From positions 248,001 to 312,000 of the forward strand of contig CANGMI010000001.1 in the NCBI GenBank assembly GCA_947455195.1: a DNA stretch of 64,000 nucleotides, read 5' to 3'. A model generated the notes under the pieces. The model saw only the letters and a list, made by a program, of their open reading frames with translations. It was not told the origin of the DNA and did not search any database. The position numbers and the translations under genes were made by a program. This document shows, piece by piece, positions 58,647 through 64,000 of the stretch. Numbering within the stretch: position 1 is the first letter of the stretch; each line of letters starts with the position of its first letter. The stretch is from Pseudomonadota bacterium (GTDB taxonomy: Bacteria > Pseudomonadota > Gammaproteobacteria > Burkholderiales > SG8-39).

Positions 58647-59909
58647 TCAGACCTTCTTGCGGGGAGGCGCGGTAAAGGCACCGGCACTCTTCAGGGCATC
58701 GATGCGGCTGGCGTCATAGCCGAGCACATCACCCAGGATCTCGTCGGTATGCTCACCCAGCATCGGAGAGCGTCGGATGGTCGCCGGCGACGCCGAGAGC
58801 TTGATCGGCATGCCGACATTGAACCAGGGGCCACGTTTGGGGTGATCGAGTTCGACATACATCTCGCGCCCGCGCACATGCTCGTCATCGGCGAGATCTT
58901 CCGTCGACATGATCGGGCCACACGGCACATCGAGTTCATTGAGCACCGCCATGAATTCGCGCTTGGTGTAGCTGGCGGCAAATTCGGTCAGCAGACGCCA
59001 CACCTCCCCCTGGTTGCGACGACGCTCGCCGATGGTGGCAAAGCGCGGATCGGTCGCGAGGGTCTCCCCACCAATCCGCCGAGCGAGCGCATCCCAGACC
59101 GCCTCCTGCACGACGACGTAGATGTAATCGTTGGTGCCGTGCGGCTTGCAGTGAATGGCATTGCCCAGTTGCCCGCCACCCGAGTCGTTGCCGGCACGCG
59201 GCGTGAACGGCATGCCCTGCTCGGTGTGCACCGAATACTCGGGCAACGGTCCGCGTGTCAGCCTCTGATGGTCGCGCCACTTCACGCGACACAGGTTCAT
59301 CACCGAATCCATCATCGCCACTTCGACATACTGACCCAGGCCGGTGCTGTTGCGCTGGTGAAGCGCCGCCAGTATCCCGATGACCAGGTGCAGACCGGTA
59401 CCGGAATCACCGATCTGTGCGCCCGTGACGAAGGGCGGGCCGTCGGGCACACCGGTCGTGCTCATGGCGCCCCCCATGGCCTGGGCCACGTTCTCGTAAG
59501 CCTTGAATTCGGCATAGGGGCCGGTGGAACCAAATCCCTTGATCGACGCCATGACGATGCGCGGGTTGATCTCGTGCACCTTCTCCCAGGAAAAGCCCAG
59601 CCGATCAAGCACGCCCGGTCCGAAGTTTTCCATGATCACGTCGCAGTGCCCGAGCAGTTCGGTGAATACCTGCTTGCCCTCGGGCGACTTCATGTTCACG
59701 GTGATCGAGCGCTTGTTGCAGTTGAGCATCGTGAAATAAAGACTGTCGGCATCGGGCACATCGCGCAACTGCCCACGCGTTGCGTCGCCCGTCGGCGGCT
59801 CGAACTTGATGACATCGGCACCCATCCAGGCCATGAGCTGCGAGGCGGTAGGACCGGCCTGTACATGCGTCATGTCCAGAATGCGGAAACCTTCGAGGGC
59901 TTGGCTCAT
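58647..59909 (-). CDS. frc: Formyl-CoA:oxalate CoA-transferase-like (CaiB/BaiF family)
   Basis: Class III CoA-transferase of 420 aa. It closely follows the Oxalobacter formyl-CoA transferase pattern: LDMTHVQAGPTASQLMAWMG, DSLYFTMLNCNKRSI, ENFGPGVLDRLGF and the catalytic Asp168 in IGDSGTGLHLVIGILAAL. A Gly-rich loop appears as NDSGGGQLGN. The start at 59909 has GGAG 6 bases upstream; the open frame goes 17 codons further. It is followed at once by the formyltransferase gene and diverges from a Crp/Fnr-type regulator. An oxalyl-CoA decarboxylase, the usual partner, is not in the window, so the acyl acceptor may not be oxalate. Confidence 0.85.
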   Translation of the reverse strand: MSQALEGFRILDMTHVQAGPTASQLMAWMGADVIKFEPPTGDATRGQLRDVPDADSLYFTMLNCNKRSITVNMKSPEGKQVFTELLGHCDVIMENFGPGVLDRLGFSWEKVHEINPRIVMASIKGFGSTGPYAEFKAYENVAQAMGGAMSTTGVPDGPPFVTGAQIGDSGTGLHLVIGILAALHQRNSTGLGQYVEVAMMDSVMNLCRVKWRDHQRLTRGPLPEYSVHTEQGMPFTPRAGNDSGGGQLGNAIHCKPHGTNDYIYVVVQEAVWDALARRIGGETLATDPRFATIGERRRNQGEVWRLLTEFAASYTKREFMAVLNELDVPCGPIMSTEDLADDEHVRGREMYVELDHPKRGPWFNVGMPIKLSASPATIRRSPMLGEHTDEILGDVLGYDASRIDALKSAGAFTAPPRKKV

Positions 59910-60005
59910 TGCTATCTCCAATCTGCTGCTGACATCGACCCGCCAGAGGTCGAATGGCACCGACCCGGTGCCCGTGATGAGGGATCGGCAGGCAGCCGAC
60001 CGCGC

Positions 60006-60011
60006 AGTCTA
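60006..60011 (-). promoter_or_regulatory. -10-like hexamer for the frc operon
   Basis: TAGACT on the minus strand begins 30.5 bases downstream of the centre of the TTGAC-N4-GTCAA palindrome, the same spacing as at fhs. A second option is TATATT (complement of 60055-60060) preceded at 17 bases by TTTATT; in that case the palindrome would overlap the start site and act as a repressor site. Confidence 0.35.
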
Positions 60012-60034
60012 TGAGAGCGCACGGCGAACACGCC

Positions 60035-60048
60035 TTGACGAGGGTCAA
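60035..60048. promoter_or_regulatory. Crp/Fnr-type operator between frc and its divergent regulator
   Basis: TTGAC-N4-GTCAA is a perfect palindrome of the FNR/CRP superfamily type (TTGA-N6-TCAA core). It is shared with the fhs upstream region and is a likely target of the regulator encoded beside it. Confidence 0.65.
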
Positions 60049-60153
60049 TCTTGAAATATAACATACTGTTTTGATTGAATAAAATATTGAACATCCCGTG
60101 ACACTGAAAGACCCTGGCAAAGCGCTGACCACCGGCCTGCGGCAGGCCGTCCC

Positions 60154-60810
60154 ATGGTGACCTCACTGGGACGGCATCCCCTCAGACCGTCCATCCTGCT
60201 GCAGTTGAAGCAGAACCTCATCCTGCGTGAAATTCCGACCGGCGCCTGGGATCCGCTCGAGCGCGTTCTCGAGGTCTGCGACTACCGCAAGGGCGAACCG
60301 CTGGTCCATCAGGGCACCACCTCGATGGAGCAATTCTTCATTCTCGAGGGCATTCTGAAGCGCGTCGTCTCGAACGCGGGCGGAAAGGAGATGATCCTCC
60401 GGTTCGCCGCCGAGACCGACATGGACACGTCGTACGCCGCCTGGCGGCTGCGCACCCCGGTGCCCTACAGCATCGTGGCCGTCACCGGGGTGCGCGTGGC
60501 ACGGGTATCGATGCCACACTGGGTGGAATTTCTCGACATCCAGGCCAGCATCAAGAGCCAGTTCGAATACGAGGTCATGCGCCTGATGTCGGAGGTGATG
60601 GCGCACACGATCACCCTGCACCTCCTCGACGCACCGGGCCGTGTGGCGCGATTCGAGCGCAAGCATCCGGATCTGGTCGGGCGCATCCCGAACAAGGAGC
60701 TTGCCTCCTACCTGAACCTGACCCCGGAAACGCTGTCGCGACTCAAGCAGCGCCGCGTCGTGGCACGCACCACCGGCATTGGCAGCAGCACGAAGTCGCA
60801 GGCGGGCTGA
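60154..60810 (+). CDS. Crp/Fnr-family transcriptional regulator
   Basis: Regulator of 218 aa with an N-terminal cyclic-nucleotide-binding-type fold (about residues 20-130, KGEPLVHQGTTSMEQFFILEGILKRVV) and a C-terminal helix-turn-helix (KELASYLNLTPETLSRLKQ). The recognition helix keeps Glu192, Ser195 and Arg196, the residues with which FNR reads TTGA/TCAA. Only one Cys (Cys42) is present, so an FNR-type Fe-S cluster is not expected; the effector is unknown. It diverges from frc across 244 bases that include the matching palindrome. Confidence 0.9.
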   Translation: MVTSLGRHPLRPSILLQLKQNLILREIPTGAWDPLERVLEVCDYRKGEPLVHQGTTSMEQFFILEGILKRVVSNAGGKEMILRFAAETDMDTSYAAWRLRTPVPYSIVAVTGVRVARVSMPHWVEFLDIQASIKSQFEYEVMRLMSEVMAHTITLHLLDAPGRVARFERKHPDLVGRIPNKELASYLNLTPETLSRLKQRRVVARTTGIGSSTKSQAG

Positions 60811-60905
60811 CCCGTCCGGGACGCGGGCACACAGGTGGCCCACGTGACCGACGGCCTCAGGATCGCCAAGGCCGCCGGGACCGCCCGGAACGCCCCGGAA
60901 TCCCC

Positions 60906-61733
60906 TCAGGCCTTTTCCGGCTCGCCGCCATCGCCGCGGGCTGCAAGATAACGCCCCACGATCACGACCAGCGCAGCACCGATCAGACCGGCGAGGTGCA
61001 GGTTGGCCAGCCACGCCGCACTCGCCCCGACCCACTCGCGCGTGGCGGGGTCGGTGACGGCCATCTCGCCCGCGATGAAACCAAGCAGCGCGGCACCCAG
61101 CGTGATGATGATCGGGAAGCGCTCCATGGCCTTCATCACCAGGGTAGAGCCGAAGATCACGATCGGGACGCTGATGCCCAGACCGATCACCAGCAGCACA
61201 TACTTGCTGGCTTCACGGATCGGCTCGGCCATGGTGCTCGCGGCCGCTTCGGCAACGCCGGCCACCGCAATGACATTGTCCAGACTCATGATGAGGTCAG
61301 CCACGAGAATCGTGCGGATGGCCTGCAGCAGATGCGAGTGACCCTCGATGCCATCACCTTCATCATCGTCACCGCCGAGCAACTGGATACCCACCCAGAG
61401 CAGCGCCAGCCCGCCGACGACCTTCAGCCAGGGCAACTGCAGCAGGGCGACGGCGAAGATCGTGAGCACGACGCGCAGGAAGATGGCTGCGGCACTACCC
61501 CAGAAGATGGCCTTCTTCTGCTGCTCGGGCGCAAGCGAACGCGAGGCAAGCGCGATCACGACCGCGTTGTCACCCGACAGGATCAGGTTGGCCCAGAGGA
61601 TGGCGAGAAGACCAACCCAGAATTCATGAGCGGACAGCATTTGCATCAGCATGGTGACGATCAATTCCCAGATAGGATGAAGAGAGGCAACGGGCAAGGT
61701 CTCGGATGGAGAAGCCTCACCGGCAGCACGCAT
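60906..61733 (-). CDS. TerC-family integral membrane protein
   Basis: Polytopic protein of up to 275 aa. The TerC hallmarks are NLILSGDNAVVIALASRSLAPEQQKKAIFWG and DLIMSLDNVIAVAGVAEAA, with the paired Asp-Asn in membrane helices; about seven helices in all and an acidic loop GGDDDEGDGIEGHSH. Members export or handle metal ions, manganese or calcium among them. Starts at 61733, 61652 or 61640 are possible; the promoter at 61779-61806 fits 61733. I looked for a yybP-ykoY manganese riboswitch upstream and did not see one. Confidence 0.85.
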   Translation of the reverse strand: MRAAGEASPSETLPVASLHPIWELIVTMLMQMLSAHEFWVGLLAILWANLILSGDNAVVIALASRSLAPEQQKKAIFWGSAAAIFLRVVLTIFAVALLQLPWLKVVGGLALLWVGIQLLGGDDDEGDGIEGHSHLLQAIRTILVADLIMSLDNVIAVAGVAEAAASTMAEPIREASKYVLLVIGLGISVPIVIFGSTLVMKAMERFPIIITLGAALLGFIAGEMAVTDPATREWVGASAAWLANLHLAGLIGAALVVIVGRYLAARGDGGEPEKA

Positions 61734-61778
61734 GATGAACCGGTCGGTCGACTTGAATGCCGGATCGCGAACGTCTGG

Positions 61779-61806
61779 ATTCTAAACAGGTTTTGCCGCA
61801 GCGCAA
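61779..61806 (-). promoter_or_regulatory. Sigma-70 promoter candidate for the TerC gene
   Basis: On the minus strand TTGCGC (-35) and TAGAAT (-10) are 16 bases apart. The expected start is about 40 bases before the first ATG. Confidence 0.5.
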
Positions 61807-61934
61807 GACCAGCGAACCGTACCGGTCCGAGCAATCGAAGGCGCACTGCCGCCACAACCCCCGAGCAGACGGCGCGGGGTGTCCCGCAGGCGGCGCGCAG
61901 GGCACGCGATGCAGGACGCGGACGCCCCGCTGCC

Positions 61935-63605
61935 CTAGAAGAGCCCGACCACCTTGCCATCCACCAGATCGATGCGATCGGCCGAGGGCACCTTGGGCAA
62001 CCCGGGCATCGTCATGATGTCACCGCAGACCATCACGATGAACTCGGCACCCGCCGAGAGGCGCACCTCGCGCACATTGATCGAATGATGCTCGGGTGCG
62101 CCCCGCAGCCCGGCATCGGTCGAGAACGAGTACTGAGTCTTGGCCACGCAGACCGGAAAGTGCCCATAGCCGTCTTCCTGCAACTTCCGGATCTGGCCGC
62201 GAACCTTGCCATCGGCCGTCACTTCACTCGCCCGATAGACCTTCTTCGCGATCTTGTTGATCTTGTCCCAGAGCGTGTCGGCATCCTCGTAGACGAAGTT
62301 CATGGCCGAAGGCTGCTCGCACAGGTCGACCACCAGATGTGCCAGTTCGGCGGCGCCCTTGCCGCCATCGGACCAGTGCGTCGCCAGAACGACCTTGGCC
62401 CCGAGCCGGGCAACCCGCTCGCGCAGGAGGTCAATCTCGGCCGCGGTATCGCTGTTGAACCGGTTGATCGAAACCACGCACGGAATCCCGTAGACCCGGC
62501 TCACGTTCTCGACATGTCGTTCGAGATTCACAAGGCCCCGTTCGAGTGCCGTGAGATCTTCGGTGGTGATGGTCTTCAGATCGGCACCACCGTGATACTT
62601 CAGCGCACGCACCGTCGCCACGATGACCGCGGCCGACGGACGCAGACCCGACTTGCGGCACTTGATGTCGACGAATTTCTCGGCACCCAGATCGGCGCCA
62701 AAGCCCGCCTCGGTGACGACATAGTCGGCCAGCTTGAGCGCGGTGGCCGTGGCGATGACGGTGTTGCAGCCGTGCGCGATATTGGCAAACGGCCCGCCAT
62801 GGATGAAGGCCGGATTATTCTCGAGGGTCTGTACCAGATTGGGCTTCAGCGCGTCCTTCAGGAGCACCGTCATGGCTCCATGCGCGTTCAGATCGCGGGC
62901 ATAGATGGGCTTTTGCTCGCGGTTGTAGGCCACGACGATGTTGCCCAGCCGACGCTTCAGATCCTCGAGCGACGTCGCGAGGCAGAAGATCGCCATGACT
63001 TCGGAGGCCACCACGATGTCGAAACCATCCTGGCGGGGGTATCCATTGCCGGGACCACCCAGCGCAATCGTGATGTCGCGCAGTGAGCGGTCATTCATGT
63101 CCATCACGCGCTTCCATGCGATGCGGCGCACATCGATGCCCAGTGCATTCCCGTGGTGGATGTGATTGTCGATGAGCGCAGCGAGCAGGTTGTTGGCCAG
63201 TGCGATGGCGTTGAAGTCGCCGGTAAAGTGAAGGTTGATGTCCTCCATCGGCACCACCTGGGCAAAGCCACCGCCAGCCGCTCCACCCTTCATCCCGAAG
63301 ACCGGACCGAGCGAGGGTTCACGCAGGCAGATCACTGCCTTCTTGCCGATATGGTTCAGCGCATCGCCAAGCCCGACCGTGGTGGTGGTCTTGCCCTCGC
63401 CCGCCGGCGTCGGGTTGATGGCGGTCACCAGTATCAGCTTGCCGTCGGGTCGATCCTTGAGCGAATCGACATACTCGAGCGACACCTTGGCCTTGTAATG
63501 CCCGTAGGGCTCCAGGTGGTCCTCCGCAATGCCCAGACGCTCGAGCGCGACCCTGGAGATGCGCTGCATGGTGGCAGCCTGGGCAATTTCGATATCGGAA
63601 GCCAT
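61935..63605 (-). CDS. fhs: Formate-tetrahydrofolate ligase
   Basis: ATP-dependent enzyme that joins formate to tetrahydrofolate, giving 10-formyl-THF. The protein of 556 aa shows the P-loop [40 protein letters not shown], and the conserved [17 protein letters not shown] and [15 protein letters not shown] segments. GGAG lies 8 bases before the ATG. It has a candidate activator-dependent promoter with the same palindrome as frc. It stands next to a formate dehydrogenase, so the cell can both oxidise formate and assimilate it into folate C1 units. Confidence 0.96.
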   Translation of the reverse strand: MASDIEIAQAATMQRISRVALERLGIAEDHLEPYGHYKAKVSLEYVDSLKDRPDGKLILVTAINPTPAGEGKTTTTVGLGDALNHIGKKAVICLREPSLGPVFGMKGGAAGGGFAQVVPMEDINLHFTGDFNAIALANNLLAALIDNHIHHGNALGIDVRRIAWKRVMDMNDRSLRDITIALGGPGNGYPRQDGFDIVVASEVMAIFCLATSLEDLKRRLGNIVVAYNREQKPIYARDLNAHGAMTVLLKDALKPNLVQTLENNPAFIHGGPFANIAHGCNTVIATATALKLADYVVTEAGFGADLGAEKFVDIKCRKSGLRPSAAVIVATVRALKYHGGADLKTITTEDLTALERGLVNLERHVENVSRVYGIPCVVSINRFNSDTAAEIDLLRERVARLGAKVVLATHWSDGGKGAAELAHLVVDLCEQPSAMNFVYEDADTLWDKINKIAKKVYRASEVTADGKVRGQIRKLQEDGYGHFPVCVAKTQYSFSTDAGLRGAPEHHSINVREVRLSAGAEFIVMVCGDIMTMPGLPKVPSADRIDLVDGKVVGLF

Positions 63606-63712
63606 GTGATGCTCCTGGGTAATGGCGAAGTAGAGGAAGAACTGCTGCTGAAAGCCGAGCCGCAGATCGATGCGAACCCCGTATCCGGGCTGTCAGGCCC
63701 GCTACCGGCGGC

Positions 63713-63718
63713 ACTATA
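63713..63718 (-). promoter_or_regulatory. -10 box of fhs promoter
   Basis: TATAGT on the minus strand would set +1 near 63706, about 100 bases before the fhs ATG. The palindrome at 63742-63755 is centred about 42 bases upstream of this start, the class II activator position for CRP/FNR-type proteins. Confidence 0.6.
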
Positions 63719-63735
63719 GGTTTCGTGTGACCACA

Positions 63736-63761
63736 GGGACATTGACCACGGTCAATGTCCC
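63736..63761. promoter_or_regulatory. Crp/Fnr-type operator upstream of fhs
   Basis: A perfect palindrome with 11-bp arms (GGGACATTGAC / GTCAATGTCCC) and a 4-base centre contains the TTGAC-N4-GTCAA core at 63742-63755. It could also fold as an RNA hairpin after the formate dehydrogenase gene, but no T-tract follows, and sharing the core and spacing with frc favours an operator. Confidence 0.65.
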
Positions 63762-63801
63762 CGGGCCGCCTTCATCCGGGGGCAATGTCATGACCGACGA
63801 C

Positions 63802-64000
63802 TCAGGCCGGCTGACCAGCGTCCAACGGGTGACGCGACTGATCGAACGGCGCACGCCCACCCCCGTAACTCGAGCCCTTGGGTGCCACGCCTCCGGCCTC
63901 GACCTTCACGGCGCAGTACTTGAACTCGGGAATCTTGCCGAAAGGATCGAGCGCCGGGTTGGTGAGCTTGTTGGCCGCTGCCTCGTAGTAGGCAAAGGGA
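63802..64000 (-). CDS. Formate dehydrogenase alpha subunit, C-terminal end (partial)
   Basis: The last 66 codons of a gene that continues beyond the window. The translation PFAYYEAAANKLTNPALDP followed by FGKIPEFKYCAVKVEAGG resembles the C-terminus of molybdopterin formate dehydrogenase catalytic subunits; a Gly/Ser/Arg-rich tail (GGRAPFDQSRHPLDAGQPA) ends it. It is too short to tell the NAD-linked from the membrane type. It is upstream of fhs on the same strand, 196 bases away. Confidence 0.65.
   Translation of the reverse strand, partial: PFAYYEAAANKLTNPALDPFGKIPEFKYCAVKVEAGGVAPKGSSYGGGRAPFDQSRHPLDAGQPA

Noticed and set aside
61734-61934. yybP-ykoY manganese riboswitch before the TerC gene
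   Set aside because: Such riboswitches often precede TerC genes, but the conserved GGGGAGUA and GCCGAAG elements are not seen here.
60996-63086. 696-codon open frame on the plus strand
   Set aside because: Antisense to the TerC and fhs genes, very rich in His, Asp, Gly and Arg, no start signal or domain pattern.

Overview
This is a GC-rich chromosomal window whose gene content and order point to a betaproteobacterium, most likely in the Burkholderiales. The evidence is conserved blocks known from that group: ispB|rplU-rpmA-obgE-proB; rppH|proS-lytic transglycosylase; ilvB-ilvH-ilvC-psd-pssA-leuA; an ECF sigma factor with DUF3619, DUF3106 and RDD genes; and lptG-lptF|pepA-holC-valS. Three solute receptors of the Bug/TctC family, which is expanded in these bacteria, fit the same picture. 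I see no insertion sequence, integrase, prophage, rRNA gene or CRISPR array. There is one tRNA gene, tRNA-Pro(CGG).

Layout. 1-3.2 kb: two Bug receptors around a 4,5-dihydroxyphthalate decarboxylase-like gene, ending at tRNA-Pro. 3.4-7.5 kb: ispB (minus) divergent from rplU-rpmA-obgE-proB. 7.5-18.3 kb: an accessory block with a TonB-dependent receptor-exbB-exbD-tonB operon, a Bug receptor divergent from a gentisate-dioxygenase-like cupin and an FAD hydroxylase, and a rubrerythrin/Fe-S protein/DUF3501 module. 18.3-25.7 kb: rppH, proS, a lytic transglycosylase, pyrF, a PilZ-like protein, a BrkB-family protein and a DUF2069 protein. 25.8-32.4 kb: branched-chain amino acid genes with the two phosphatidylethanolamine genes embedded. 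32.7-34.8 kb: sigma factor cluster. 34.7-41.9 kb: lptG/lptF, pepA, holC, valS. 41.9-49.5 kb: an MFS exporter, an acyl-CoA dehydrogenase, a VOC protein, tusA with an unknown membrane protein, a ChrB-like protein, an M48 protease and moaC.

49.5-57.5 kb is one minus-strand block: PP2C phosphatase, double-FHA protein, class III cyclase, metallo-beta-lactamase-fold phosphodiesterase-like protein, GAF-containing PilB/GspE ATPase and two tandem type IV pilins. The pilins are preceded by a sigma-54 promoter sequence. The block looks like a phospho- and cyclic-nucleotide signalling set beside a pilus motor.

57.7-64 kb is the most interesting stretch. It holds a stand-alone formyltransferase resembling the N-terminal domain of 10-formyl-THF dehydrogenase, a formyl-CoA transferase (frc), a divergent Crp/Fnr-type regulator, a TerC protein, formate-THF ligase (fhs) and the C-terminus of a formate dehydrogenase. 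Together they suggest a pathway handling formyl units as formyl-CoA, formate and formyl-folate. The palindrome TTGAC-N4-GTCAA lies upstream of both frc and fhs, at the same distance from a -10-like hexamer, and the regulator's recognition helix keeps the FNR-type E..SR residues. I infer a small regulon controlled by this regulator.
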